From: Pseudomonadota bacterium
Lineage (GTDB): Bacteria > Pseudomonadota > Gammaproteobacteria > Burkholderiales > Burkholderiaceae_C
Direction: 5' to 3'
Length of the DNA: 52,969 bases
NCBI GenBank assembly: GCA_023387335.1
Contig: JAEWIF010000001.1
Location: 1-52,969 of the forward strand
The position numbers and the translations under genes are program-made. The first letter of the stretch is position 1. Each line of letters begins with the position of its first letter. Below the pieces are notes generated by a model. That model was not told the DNA's origin, did not search any database, and worked only from the letters and a program-made list of their open reading frames with translations. Positions 18,008 to 26,643 of the stretch are shown one piece after another.

Positions 18008-19033
18008 ATGCCCACAGCCCGTTCGCAATCCTCCCGCCCGATCCTGCGCGGAATCCTCCTGGCCGCCGCCTGCGCGCTCGGCACGACACTGCCCGCGCAG
18101 GCCGCCTCGTCGAAGTTCTGCGAGGGGGGCGGCTTCTCGATCCTGCTGTCCAACGGAACCACGGTTCGCTTCGCCGACCGCGACGTGACGCTGGCCGCCG
18201 CCTCGCTCGGCGATTCGTTCACCGTGCGCGGCCGCTACGTGCAGTTCGAAGTCGACTCCGCGACCTTCGGCATCCGCAACTACAAGTTCCTGGCGTCCAA
18301 CGCGGCCGGCACGCAGACGGCGGGCGGCGACGCGCCGGTGTTCGCGAGCAAGATCCCGGACCACAAGGGCGCGCGGCTGACGAGCTCGGCCGCGGTCGAG
18401 TTCAAGGACGAGAACATCGGGCTGGAGCGCTCCGGCAACGGCATCAGCATGAAGATCCAGGCCAAGGACTGCACCCAGGGCGGGCTGTTCCAGATGGAGC
18501 CCGAGCGTGCCGACGGGCAGCGCACGCGCATCACGCACGTGCTGGCGGAAGGCACTTTCTATTTCGACAACCCCAACTTCCGCGAGCGCGAGGGCGACGT
18601 GGTGCCGTTCAACCCGAGCGATCCGACGCGCGCCACGACCGTGACCGTCACGCCGCGCATCAACTGGGCCAACGACGTCTCGCCCGAGTTCGTCGGCCGC
18701 GACAGCCCGCAGGTCGCCACCCGCGTCCTGCCCGAGCCCGACGCGCCGCCGCCGCAGGGCTGCACCAACCAGATCCGCACGCGCACCGGCGCGCTCGTGC
18801 CGGTCCGCCATTGCGGTCGCGTCTCGGTGTGGGACGTGGCCAGCGGCGGCCGCATGGGCATGGTGACGGGCGAGGACGCCGTCGAGGTGGCGCCCCCGGC
18901 CACCGATTGCGTGCAGGACTGCCAGGCCCAGAACCGCGTGCGCGGCGGCGCGGTGGTGCTGGGTCATCCGTTCCCCGTGCCGGACGCTTCGCGGCTGAAG
19001 CCGCCGTTCCCGCCGGGGTTCACGCTGCCCTGA
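18008..19033 (+). CDS. Secreted protein of unknown function
   Basis: A 341-residue protein with a Sec signal peptide (RGILLAAACALGTTLPAQA, cleavage near residue 32). The mature region is beta-rich (SILLSNGTTVRFADRDVTLAAASLGDSFTVRGRYVQF-like strands), and its C-terminal third has cysteine pairs (QGCTNQIRTRTGALVPVRHCG and DCVQDCQ) and a proline-rich end. AAAGGAG lies 7 bases before the ATG. I do not recognise the family. It probably folds in the periplasm or outside the cell with disulfides. Confidence 0.75.
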   Translation: MPTARSQSSRPILRGILLAAACALGTTLPAQAASSKFCEGGGFSILLSNGTTVRFADRDVTLAAASLGDSFTVRGRYVQFEVDSATFGIRNYKFLASNAAGTQTAGGDAPVFASKIPDHKGARLTSSAAVEFKDENIGLERSGNGISMKIQAKDCTQGGLFQMEPERADGQRTRITHVLAEGTFYFDNPNFREREGDVVPFNPSDPTRATTVTVTPRINWANDVSPEFVGRDSPQVATRVLPEPDAPPPQGCTNQIRTRTGALVPVRHCGRVSVWDVASGGRMGMVTGEDAVEVAPPATDCVQDCQAQNRVRGGAVVLGHPFPVPDASRLKPPFPPGFTLP

Positions 19034-19051
19034 AAGAGGGAGCCGAACCCA

Positions 19052-19369
19052 ATGACCGCATGGCCGTGGTTCGTGATCGCACCGGAGCGGCACTTGTGTG
19101 ACGAGTCGGACCCATCGGAAAAAGGCGCGGCCGGCGCGCCGGCGGATGCCATCGAGCTCGACATCTGCGCGGACTCGCCGTTGCGCATCGAGTCCGCTCC
19201 CGATGGCGGACTGACGATCACGTGCTACCGGCTCGAGGAGCACTCGCGCATGGTCACGATGCGCCTGCGGTTCACGCCCGCCGCCGCGGCCAACCTGATC
19301 GGCGGCCTGTACCGGGCCGTGCAGTCGGGGGCCGTGAGCGCGGACGAAGAGGAGCCGCCGCCTCATTGA
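19052..19369 (+). CDS. Small protein of unknown function
   Basis: A 105-residue acidic protein, 18 bases after the secreted protein gene, with GAGGGAG before the ATG. It contains LRIESAPDGGLTITCYRLEEHSRMVTMRLRFTPAAAANLI, a small alternating-strand core followed by a helix. No signal peptide, no TM helix, no known family. Likely co-transcribed with the upstream gene. Confidence 0.6.
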   Translation: MTAWPWFVIAPERHLCDESDPSEKGAAGAPADAIELDICADSPLRIESAPDGGLTITCYRLEEHSRMVTMRLRFTPAAAANLIGGLYRAVQSGAVSADEEEPPPH

Positions 19370-19379
19370 GCCGGGCGGC

Positions 19380-22300
19380 CTAGCCGATGGCCATCAGCGA
19401 GGCATTGCCGCCGGCCGCGGCGGTGTTGATGCTGAGCGCGCGCTCGGTCACCAGGCGCTCCAGCGGGATCGCGCTGTCGCCGGGTTCCAGGCGCTCGACG
19501 CCGATGACGGGGCCTTCGCGATCGGCCAGGCGGCGCTGCACCTCGACGAGTTCCTCGACGGACCCGTGCAGGAGCACGGTGTCGAAGGCGACGCCGGGGG
19601 CGGCCCAGTCGCTCGTCAGCGCGACGTGGGCGCGGTCGTCCGGGGACAGGCGGTCGAGGAGGGCGCGCGCTTCGGCCGGCCAGATCGCGCGGCTGCCGAC
19701 CGAACGCACCGCGGCCAGCTGGGTGAGGCGATCCGCATCGTTCGACGCGAGGCAGAGCACCGCGGAGCGCGGCACCAGGCTGTAGACGTTGCGCTCGCCG
19801 GTGGGTCCGGGAAGGACGTCGGCTTCCGTGGCGCGGGCCAGCACGTCGTGGGGCCGCTTCGACAACAGGCGGTAGAGGTACAGCGGCCCGCCCGCCTTCG
19901 GCCCCGTGCCCGACAGGCCCTCGCCGCCGAACGGCTGCACGCCGACGACCGCCCCGACCATGTTGCGGTTGACGTAGACGTTGCCCGCGTGCGCGGTCTC
20001 GACCACGCGCGCGATTGTCTCGTCGATGCGCGTGTGCAGGCCGAGGGTCAGGCCGTAGCCGGTGGCGTTGATCTGGCCGAGCAGGCCGTCCAGCTCGTCG
20101 CGACGGAAGCGCACGAAGTGCAGCACGGGACCGAAGACCTCGCGCTGGAGTTCGGCGATGCCGTCGATCTCGATGACGGTCGGCGGGACGAACGTGCCGC
20201 GCGCGAGCGGAGCGGTCTGGTGGACGCGCCGGCCCTTCGCGCGCATGGCGTCGATGTGCCGCTCGATGTGGGCCCGCGCTTCGTCGTCGATGACGGGGCC
20301 TACGTCGGTGGCGAGTTGCCGCGGGTCGCCCATGCGCAATTCCGCCATCGCGCCCAGGAGCATCTGCAGGATGCGGCCGGCGGCCTCCTCCTGCACGCAG
20401 AGCACGCGCAGGGCGGAGCAGCGCTGGCCGGCGCTGTCGAAGGCGGAAACCAGAACGTCGGCGACCACCTGCTCCGCGAGCGCCGAGGAATCCACGATCA
20501 TGGCGTTCTGGCCTCCGGTCTCCGCGATCAGCGGGATCGGGCGGCCGCTGGCGTCCACGCGGCCGGCGATGCTTCGCTGGAGGATGCGGGCCACTTCGGT
20601 GGAACCGGTGAACAGCACGCCTTGCACGCGCGCGTCGCCCACGAGCTTCGCGCCGACGACCGCGCCTTCGCCGGGCAGCAGCTGGACGGCGAAGCGCGGC
20701 ACGCCGGCCGCCCACAGGGCACGCACGGCCTCGGCGGCGATCAGCGGCGTCTGTTCCGCCGGCTTGGCGAGCACGACGTTGCCGGCCGCGAGCGCCGCGC
20801 TGACCTGGCCCATGAAGATCGCCAGCGGGAAGTTCCAGGGGCTGATGCAGGCCACGGGGCCGAGCGGCCGGTGCGTGCCGTTGTCGAAGTGCTCGCGCAC
20901 CTCGCGCGCGTAGTAGCGCAGGAAGTCCACGGCTTCGCGGACTTCGGCGATGGCGTTGGAGGCGGTCTTGCCGGCTTCGCGGATCAGCAGCGCCATCAGG
21001 CGCGGCATGTCGCCTTCGAGGCTGTCCGCGGCGGCTTCGAGGAATTCGGCCCGGCGCGCGGGCGGCATGGCGGCCCAGTCGCCGGCGCGGCGGGTGGCGG
21101 CGGCCAGCGCGATGTCGACGTCGTCTGCAGTGGCCTCGTGCACGAAGCCGACGACGTCCGGGCGGTCGGCGGGATTCGACACGGGCTTGCGCTCGCCGGG
21201 GGTGGTGGAATCCGCGAGCAGCGGGCGGGCGTCCCAGGCTTCCCGGTTCGCGGCGTCGAAGGCCTGCGCGAGGCCTTGCAGTTGGCGCTCGTCGTTCAGG
21301 TCCAGGCCGCGCGAGTTCCGCCGCGTGGGGCCGTAGATGTCGCGCGGAAGCGGGATCGCGGGATGCGGCAGCCCCACTGCGCCTTCGGTGCGGGCGTACT
21401 CGTCGATCACCTCGGCAGGATCGCGCACCAGCTCCTCGAGCGGGATCGTCGAATCGGCGATGCGGTGCACGAACGACGTGTTGGCCCCGTTTTCCAGCAG
21501 CCGCCGCACCAGGTAGGCGAGCAGGGTCTCGTGCGTGCCGACCGGCGCGTAGATGCGGCAGGGTCGCCCGAGCTTGCCCTGCGCCGGATCGCCGACCACC
21601 TGCTCGTACAGCGGCTCACCCATGCCGTGCAGGCACTGGAACTCGTACTGGCCGGGCGTGTAGCGGCGCGGGTCGGCCAGTTCGTGGATGGCGGCCAGCG
21701 TGTGGGCGTTGTGCGTGGCGAACTGCGGGTAGACGGCTTCGGGCGCGGCGAGCAGCCGGCGCGCGCACGCGATGTAGGCCGCGTCGGTGTAGGGCTTGCG
21801 CGTGTAGACCGGATAGCCGTCCTGGCCATCGACCTGCGCGCGCTTGATCTCCGAATCCCAGTACGCGCCCTTGACCAGGCGGACCATCAGGCGGCGGCCG
21901 CTGCGCCGGGCCAGGTCGATGACATGGTCGATCACGAGCGGGCAGCGCTTCTGGTAGGCCTGGATCACGAAACCCAGGCCGCCCCAGCCTTGCAGGCGTG
22001 GATCGAACGACAGCTGCTCCAGCAGGTCGAGCGAGATCTCCAGGCGCTCGGATTCCTCGGCGTCGATGTTCAGGCCGATGTCGTACTGCCTGCACAGCGC
22101 GCACAGCCGCACCAGCGTCGGGTACAGCTCGTCCATCACGCGGGCGTGCTGGGCGCGGCTGTAGCGCGGATGCAGGGCGGAGAGCTTGATCGAGATGCCG
22201 GGGCCTTCGTACACGCCGCGGCCGGCGGACGCCTTGCCGATGGCGTGGATGGCCGCTTCGTAGTCGCGCAGGTAGCGCCGGGCGTCGTGGGCGGTCATCG

Positions 22301-22952
22301 CCGCTTCGCCCAGCATGTCGAACGAGTAGCGGAAGCCCTGCGTTTCGCGTTCGCGGGCGTTGCGCAGTGCCTCCTCGATGGTTTCGCCCGTGACGAACTG
22401 CTCGCCCATCATCCGCATGGCCATGTCCACGCCCTTGCGGATCAGCGGCTCGCCGCCCAGGCCGACCAGCCGCGCGAGCGAGGAGGACAGGCCGGATTCG
22501 CTGTGGGTAGCCACCAGCTTGCCGGTGATCAGCAGGCCCCAGGTCGCCGCGTTCACGAACAGCGAAGGGCTCTTGCCCAGGTGCGACTGCCACTGGCCGC
22601 GCGAGATCTTGTCGCGGATCAGCCGGTCGCGCGTGGCGGCGTCGGGCACGCGCAGCAGGGCTTCGGCCAGGCACATGAGGGCGACGCCTTCCTGGGACGA
22701 CAGCGCATATTCCTGCAGCAGGTTCTGCACGATGCCGGCGCGGCCGGCCGAGGCCTTGCGCTGGCGGAGGTTGGCGGCGATACGGCGGGCGAGCGACTGG
22801 GTGCTCCGCGCGAGATCGGCCGGCAGGCGGGCCGCTTCGTGGATGTGCTGCACGGCCTGCGGTTCGGGGAGGCGACAGGCGGCGGTGATGGCTTGCCGCT
22901 GGACGGACTGGGCCAGCGGGGACGGTTCGAAGAAGGGGGCGGACGGGTTCAT
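19380..22952 (-). CDS. putA: Bifunctional proline dehydrogenase / P5C dehydrogenase
   Basis: A 1190-residue PutA. Order: N-terminal arm and alpha domain (about 20-180), FAD-dependent proline dehydrogenase barrel (about 190-490; GPGISIKLSALHPRYSRAQ, RLMVRLVKGAYWDSEIKRAQ), NAD-dependent P5C dehydrogenase (about 560-1000; GNVVLAKPAEQTP, catalytic Cys in DSAGQRCSALRVL), and a C-terminal ALDH-superfamily domain. It lacks the N-terminal ribbon-helix-helix, so it is a bifunctional type B PutA that does not self-repress. The start at 22952 has AGGG 7 bases upstream. It turns proline into glutamate and is divergent from an Lrp-type gene, the likely regulator. Confidence 0.95.
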   Translation of the reverse strand: MNPSAPFFEPSPLAQSVQRQAITAACRLPEPQAVQHIHEAARLPADLARSTQSLARRIAANLRQRKASAGRAGIVQNLLQEYALSSQEGVALMCLAEALLRVPDAATRDRLIRDKISRGQWQSHLGKSPSLFVNAATWGLLITGKLVATHSESGLSSSLARLVGLGGEPLIRKGVDMAMRMMGEQFVTGETIEEALRNARERETQGFRYSFDMLGEAAMTAHDARRYLRDYEAAIHAIGKASAGRGVYEGPGISIKLSALHPRYSRAQHARVMDELYPTLVRLCALCRQYDIGLNIDAEESERLEISLDLLEQLSFDPRLQGWGGLGFVIQAYQKRCPLVIDHVIDLARRSGRRLMVRLVKGAYWDSEIKRAQVDGQDGYPVYTRKPYTDAAYIACARRLLAAPEAVYPQFATHNAHTLAAIHELADPRRYTPGQYEFQCLHGMGEPLYEQVVGDPAQGKLGRPCRIYAPVGTHETLLAYLVRRLLENGANTSFVHRIADSTIPLEELVRDPAEVIDEYARTEGAVGLPHPAIPLPRDIYGPTRRNSRGLDLNDERQLQGLAQAFDAANREAWDARPLLADSTTPGERKPVSNPADRPDVVGFVHEATADDVDIALAAATRRAGDWAAMPPARRAEFLEAAADSLEGDMPRLMALLIREAGKTASNAIAEVREAVDFLRYYAREVREHFDNGTHRPLGPVACISPWNFPLAIFMGQVSAALAAGNVVLAKPAEQTPLIAAEAVRALWAAGVPRFAVQLLPGEGAVVGAKLVGDARVQGVLFTGSTEVARILQRSIAGRVDASGRPIPLIAETGGQNAMIVDSSALAEQVVADVLVSAFDSAGQRCSALRVLCVQEEAAGRILQMLLGAMAELRMGDPRQLATDVGPVIDDEARAHIERHIDAMRAKGRRVHQTAPLARGTFVPPTVIEIDGIAELQREVFGPVLHFVRFRRDELDGLLGQINATGYGLTLGLHTRIDETIARVVETAHAGNVYVNRNMVGAVVGVQPFGGEGLSGTGPKAGGPLYLYRLLSKRPHDVLARATEADVLPGPTGERNVYSLVPRSAVLCLASNDADRLTQLAAVRSVGSRAIWPAEARALLDRLSPDDRAHVALTSDWAAPGVAFDTVLLHGSVEELVEVQRRLADREGPVIGVERLEPGDSAIPLERLVTERALSINTAAAGGNASLMAIG

Positions 22953-23030
22953 CTGGGACCCTATGTTCCGCGTTACCGTTAGGATGTTGCTCGGTTTTTG
23001 AGGCAAGTTACTGAATTAATCGCTATCGAG
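22953..23030. promoter_or_regulatory. Divergent putA / lrp-type control region
   Basis: A 78-base spacer that is clearly richer in A/T than its surroundings (for example TTTTTGAGGC and TTACTGAATTAATCG). It must hold the promoters of both genes and is the natural binding place of the Lrp-type protein. If the regulator starts at TTG 22998 instead of ATG 23031, half of this region would be coding, which makes the later start more attractive. Confidence 0.5.
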
Positions 23031-23504
23031 ATGGACGGCCTTGGTGAATTGGACGGAATCGATCGCCGCATCCTGCAGCGCCTGCAGGAGGACGGGCGGA
23101 TTTCCAACCTGAAGCTGGCGGAGGCGGTCTCGCTCTCCCCGACGGCCGTGCTGGCGCGCGTGCAGCGCCTGACGCGCGACGGCTACATCGAGGGCTACGA
23201 GGCGCGGCTCAATCCCAGGCTGCTGGGGGCGGGGATGCTGGTGTTCGTGGAGGTGCTGCTGGACCGCACGACGCCGCATGTCTTCGATGAGTTCCGGGCC
23301 GCGGTGCAGGTGCATCCGGAGATCCTGGAGTGCCACATGGTGGCGGGCGGCTTCGACTACCTGATCAAGACGCGGGTGGCGGACATGGACGCCTATCGCA
23401 CCTTCGCGGGCAGCGTGCTGTGGAAGCTGCCCGGGGTGCGGGAAACGCGGACCTACGCCGTGATGGAGGAAGTGAAGCACTCGACGAGGCTTCACATCCC
23501 CTGA
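23031..23504 (+). CDS. Lrp/AsnC-family regulator, likely PutR
   Basis: A 157-residue Lrp-type protein. The HTH is LDGIDRRILQRLQEDGRISNLKLAEAVSLSPTAVLARVQRL, followed by a RAM/ligand domain (VEVLLDRT, ILECHMVAGGFDYLIKTRVADMDAYRTF). Divergence from putA suggests a proline-responsive activator, as known for PutR of alphaproteobacteria; this is inference. A TTG at 22998 would add 11 residues; I prefer ATG 23031 because the extension lies in the A/T-rich promoter region. Confidence 0.88.
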   Translation: MDGLGELDGIDRRILQRLQEDGRISNLKLAEAVSLSPTAVLARVQRLTRDGYIEGYEARLNPRLLGAGMLVFVEVLLDRTTPHVFDEFRAAVQVHPEILECHMVAGGFDYLIKTRVADMDAYRTFAGSVLWKLPGVRETRTYAVMEEVKHSTRLHIP

Positions 23505-23513
23505 GCGGTCCGC

Positions 23514-24452
23514 TCAGTGCGCGGGCCGCGCGTAGGCGAACGGCTGCAGCGCGTTGCGCAGGCGCGCGGCCGAGGGCTCGGAGACCATGCTGAACAGAAC
23601 TCGGGTGAAGCGCGGCTCGCTCACGCCCGAGGTGATGTACTGCCAGCGGTAGGCCTTCAGCACGGATTCGCGCAGCTGGTCCTTCTCGAGCTGGGTGAAG
23701 CGGCCGGCGGCGTTGGTCACGAAGTACTCGACATCCGAGGTGGCTTGCATCTGCAGGATGCCGTCGATGGCGCCGACGAGTTCGATGAGTTCGTCGACGG
23801 CGTTCTCGCGCTGCGCGGGCGTCAAGCCGGCGTCGGCCCGGAGCAGTTCCAGTTCATCCAGCACGGCGTGCTGCGACTCTTCGCGCCAGTGGAAGAGGAA
23901 CACGTCCTTCCATAATGGACAGATGTCCTCGCCGTGCTCGATGCTGGCGCGGAAGTGCGCCTGGGTGAACAGCTCGATGTCCAGCGTCAGCGCGAGGACG
24001 GCCCAGGTGCTCTTGCCGAGCACCACGCGGCCGACGTCGTTGGGGTGCGCCACCTGGCGATACCCGGCGGGCATGCCGCGGCTCATCATCTCCTCGAGGC
24101 GGCGGAACAGCGCCTGGTGCTTGAGCTCCTCGTCGGTCATCCGCACCAGCGCCTCGAGCGCGACCTGGTCACCCAGCCAATGGTCGCGGCCGACTTCCAG
24201 CGCCTTGGCACCGATGAACCGTTCGACCAGGCCGAACATGAACGCGTAGGTGCGGCCTTGCACCTGCGAAAGGAAGCGCCGGTCGGACTCGGCCAGGAAC
24301 GGAATCTCGTCGACGAGCGAAAGCCCGGTGGGAAGGAAAGTGCGGCCGTAGTCGAAGGAGCGGCCGCAGATGACGTCCTTCTCGATCTCCCAGCGAACGC
24401 GTTGCGAAGCCTCGATGACGCGGGCGTACTTGCGGGTGTTGTCGGTGATCAT
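23514..24452 (-). CDS. Ferritin-like diiron protein of unknown substrate
   Basis: A 312-residue helical protein with two ExxH motifs in the right spacing for a diiron four-helix bundle: DEELKHQALFRRLEEM and REESQHAVLDELELL, each preceded by a helix carrying a Glu (LVERFIGAKALE; TLDIELFTQAHF). It resembles ferritin-like oxygenase or desaturase-type proteins (AurF-like superfamily). No signal peptide. GAGGA lies just before the ATG at 24452; a longer start adds 12 non-helical residues. It stands alone, convergent with the lrp-type gene. The reaction is unknown. Confidence 0.7.
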   Translation of the reverse strand: MITDNTRKYARVIEASQRVRWEIEKDVICGRSFDYGRTFLPTGLSLVDEIPFLAESDRRFLSQVQGRTYAFMFGLVERFIGAKALEVGRDHWLGDQVALEALVRMTDEELKHQALFRRLEEMMSRGMPAGYRQVAHPNDVGRVVLGKSTWAVLALTLDIELFTQAHFRASIEHGEDICPLWKDVFLFHWREESQHAVLDELELLRADAGLTPAQRENAVDELIELVGAIDGILQMQATSDVEYFVTNAAGRFTQLEKDQLRESVLKAYRWQYITSGVSEPRFTRVLFSMVSEPSAARLRNALQPFAYARPAH

Positions 24453-24632
24453 GGTTCCTCGTGCGGGTTGTGAAGGGAGCCGGACCATTGAGCGGATCGA
24501 CGCGAGTCGCCAGACAGGAAGTCATGTCGTCGTCGGTTACCTGCACTTACCGGGCGCGATGACCGGCGGCAGTTCGCAAGCGTGCGCACGCATTGAACGA
24601 TCGCTGCTTCGCATTCAACCCAGGAGCAGTCG

Positions 24633-25115
24633 ATGTTTGATCACCGTGCCCAGCCTTCGGCAACCGCGGGCGCATTCCGCGTGCTGGTGGTCGACGACAA
24701 CGCCGACGTCGCCGAGTCGCTCGGCGTGCTTCTGCGGATGCACGGCCATGGCGTCCTCACCTGCCTGCATCCGAACGAGGCCTTGAAGGCCGCGCCGGGT
24801 TTCGATCCGCAGGTGTGCGTCCTGGACATCGGGCTTCCCGGCATGAGCGGGCATGAACTCGCGAAGGCGCTGCGCAGCGCCGGCGTGACGAGGGCGACCT
24901 ACATCGCGGTGACCGGCTACGGCTCGGATGAAGCCCGCCGGGCGTCGGACGCGGCCGGGTTCGCGATGCACCTCACGAAGCCCGTCGATCCAGGCTACTT
25001 GCTCGAGAAGCTGGCGTCCATCAAGGAGGCCCGATTCATGGATGACCTTGGCCCTAAGAACGGATGGTTCGGCAGCCTCAGAGTCGCTTCAGAGGCATCT
25101 GTTCGTGTCTCGTAA
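24633..25115 (+). CDS. Stand-alone receiver-domain response regulator
   Basis: A 160-residue single receiver (CheY-like). The acidic pair is Asp21-Asp22, the phospho-acceptor Asp65 (CVLDIGLPGMSG), the switch Thr94 and Lys116 (HLTKPVD). No output domain; the last ~35 residues are unlike known domains. AGGAG precedes the ATG. The LDIGLPGMSGHELAKALR block is typical of receivers attached to hybrid kinases, so it may act in a phosphorelay. It heads a string of unknown genes with a 9-base gap to the next. Confidence 0.88.
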   Translation: MFDHRAQPSATAGAFRVLVVDDNADVAESLGVLLRMHGHGVLTCLHPNEALKAAPGFDPQVCVLDIGLPGMSGHELAKALRSAGVTRATYIAVTGYGSDEARRASDAAGFAMHLTKPVDPGYLLEKLASIKEARFMDDLGPKNGWFGSLRVASEASVRVS

Positions 25116-25124
25116 GGAGGGGCC

Positions 25125-25502
25125 ATGTGGCAGCAGGAAGCGTTCAGCAGGAGCAAGCCTTGGGAGTGGTTTCTGGGGCGGTTCCGCTCCCGCTACGACG
25201 ACGATCGGATGACCAGCATCATCGACAGTGAAGAAGTCATCCGGGATGAAGTCGAGGACGCCCTGGACAAGTACGGCATCCGCCGTCCTTGCTACAGGCT
25301 CCGACTCCTGATGTGCCCGGGCGGGGAGAGCGTCGACGACCTGCAGCCCGGCCCCGAGGAATGGATCCTCTGCGTGGCACTCACCCTGAAGTCGGGCGAG
25401 ATCGTCAACGCGATGACCACGCTCGAGAAATACCTGCACCGCCGGCTCGACCGTTACGCCATCAGGGTGAGGGCTGTGTACTGGCGAGTGCTCGCGGTTT
25501 GA
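25125..25502 (+). CDS. Protein of unknown function
   Basis: A 125-residue protein with a strong AAGGAGG site 9 bases after the receiver gene, so the two are co-transcribed. It has an acidic helix (DSEEVIRDEVEDALDKYGIRR), a middle GPEEWILCVALTLKSGEIVNAMTTLEKYLHRRLDRYAIRV, and ends in YWRVLAV. The ending (a helix with L.RR, then a strand ending in a W-R pair) resembles the end of the 167-residue protein two genes downstream, which may hint at a shared fold. No known family. Confidence 0.65.
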   Translation: MWQQEAFSRSKPWEWFLGRFRSRYDDDRMTSIIDSEEVIRDEVEDALDKYGIRRPCYRLRLLMCPGGESVDDLQPGPEEWILCVALTLKSGEIVNAMTTLEKYLHRRLDRYAIRVRAVYWRVLAV

Positions 25503-25513
25503 CCTGGACCTGC

Positions 25514-26077
25514 GTGGCGGCCACCGGAACTTCCGTCCGACTTTTCGGAGCGCAGCTGGCGAAATGGCTGGTTGCGTCGGTTCTCCTGGGTGTTTCGATC
25601 GCGTTCGGTGTTCCTGTCGCCAGGGACTTCGCGGCGCGGACTTCCGTGGCGACGGGTGCCGACGCACTTGTCGAAGCGTTTCGCCTGGCTCGCTCGGAGG
25701 CGATGACCCGCAAGGTGGCGGTGACGGTCTGCAAATCGGTGAACACCCAGGGCACTCCTCCCGCCTGCGCGGAAAGCACCGCCGAGTGGCCGGACGGCTG
25801 GGTTGTGTTCGTGGATGGCGGCACCATCGGAACGATCGAAGCTGCAGACAAGGTGATCTGGACGAGCAGTTCCGGCGGGGCGATCGACACGGTTTCCGAG
25901 AGGCCCATCCGGGTCGCGTCCGTCACCTTCAATCCCCTTGGCCCGATCACCGGGCCCACAGGCACTCTCGAAGTTCACATCGCATCGTCGTTGTCGCGTG
26001 GATCTTTCGGACGGGTGGTCTGCCTTTCCATCCTCGGAAGGGCGCATGTTTCGAAATCGGGGGCGTGTCAGCCATGA
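25514..26077 (+). CDS. GspH/FimT-like pseudopilin, atypical N-terminus
   Basis: About 187 residues. A hydrophobic helix (LAKWLVASVLLGVSIAFGVPVARDF) is followed by the GspH-type block DALVEAFRLARSEAMTRKVAVTVCKS and EWPDGWVVFVDGG, then beta strands and two late cysteines. GspH/FimT are minor pseudopilins of type II secretion or type IV pili. The prepilin cleavage motif G-F-T-x-x-E is not visible: the segment before the helix reads RLFGAQLAKW. The start is uncertain: GTG 25514 or TTG 25499; no ATG is available. It ends with an ATGA overlap to the next gene. No other pilus gene is in the window. Confidence 0.65.
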   Translation: MAATGTSVRLFGAQLAKWLVASVLLGVSIAFGVPVARDFAARTSVATGADALVEAFRLARSEAMTRKVAVTVCKSVNTQGTPPACAESTAEWPDGWVVFVDGGTIGTIEAADKVIWTSSSGGAIDTVSERPIRVASVTFNPLGPITGPTGTLEVHIASSLSRGSFGRVVCLSILGRAHVSKSGACQP

Positions 26078-26577
26078 AGCTGTTCAGATTCTTCAAGTCA
26101 GCGGCGACCCCGGTGGCGCCGAAGATCCGCGAGCGGCAAGTCGCGACGGAGCGGACCCGCGCTGTCCGCACCGAAGTGGTCAGGCTCGCGCTGCGGGACA
26201 CGCTTGCGCGGGCGAGAATCCCCCTGGACCAGGTGGGGTTCGAGCTGCTGCCCGCGGCGGATCGTGTCACCCCCAAGGTGCACGTCCGGCTCGCCTTGCC
26301 CCGATGGGACGGGTGGCTCGTGCAGGCGGTCGTCGAATTGGAGCGGGGTCTGTTCCGCCGCATGAAGCTGCTGGACGCGATGTGCCATCTGTGGGTGGTC
26401 GACATCAGCTGGCGATTCGCGGATCCGGTGGCAGGGGCTCCCGCGCATGTTCACAAGCCCGTGCCCGCCCCCAAGACCGTCGATCGCGAAGCATTGCTGG
26501 ATGCCGAGCGGGAGAGCCAGTTCGACGGCCGCGATGCTCACCCGGAGTTCAGTCCGACGCAGCCGATGATGAGGTGA
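26074..26577 (+). CDS. Protein of unknown function
   Basis: A 167-residue basic protein starting in an ATGA overlap with the pseudopilin-like gene. MKLFRFFKSAATPVAPKIRERQVATERTRAVR opens with an amphipathic basic helix, then RLALRDTLARARIPLDQVGFELLPA and strands ending VVDISWRF. The C-terminus is polar (DAERESQFDGRD). No signal peptide and no TM helix, so cytoplasmic or membrane-peripheral. I recognise it only as a conserved unknown type. The overlap with the pseudopilin gene suggests a linked role. Confidence 0.65.
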   Translation: MKLFRFFKSAATPVAPKIRERQVATERTRAVRTEVVRLALRDTLARARIPLDQVGFELLPAADRVTPKVHVRLALPRWDGWLVQAVVELERGLFRRMKLLDAMCHLWVVDISWRFADPVAGAPAHVHKPVPAPKTVDREALLDAERESQFDGRDAHPEFSPTQPMMR

Positions 26578-26612
26578 CATAAGGACTGCTTGCCTCAGGA
26601 GAGTTCACATAG

Positions 26613-26640
26613 CTTCGCTGTTCCTTTCATCACAGCGAAG
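26613..26640 (+). promoter_or_regulatory. Hairpin directly before the lipoprotein start
   Basis: CTTCGCTGT and ACAGCGAAG form a perfect 9-base stem with a 10-base loop, ending 3 bases before the ATG at 26644. The only Shine-Dalgarno-like bases (GAAG) lie in the stem's 3' arm. It could lower translation, or terminate the upstream operon, though no T-run follows. Confidence 0.45.
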
Positions 26641-26643
26641 ACC

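Noticed and set aside
19380..22952. PutA as a trifunctional, self-repressing type
   Set aside because: The N-terminus lacks the ribbon-helix-helix domain, and a divergent Lrp-type regulator gene is present instead.
19566..22982. An 1138-residue open frame on the plus strand across putA
   Set aside because: It is a shadow of putA: composition is rich in Arg, Gly, Val, His and Gln with no domain, as expected for the antisense of a GC-rich gene.
24453..24632. A possible short gene or RNA in the 180-base gap between the diiron and receiver genes
   Set aside because: No frame with a ribosome site and no stable hairpin with a T-run was found; it is most simply a divergent promoter region.
25514..26077. 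The pseudopilin-like frame as a pseudogene
   Set aside because: The frame is open over its whole length, overlaps the next gene neatly and keeps the conserved GspH block; only the leader is atypical.
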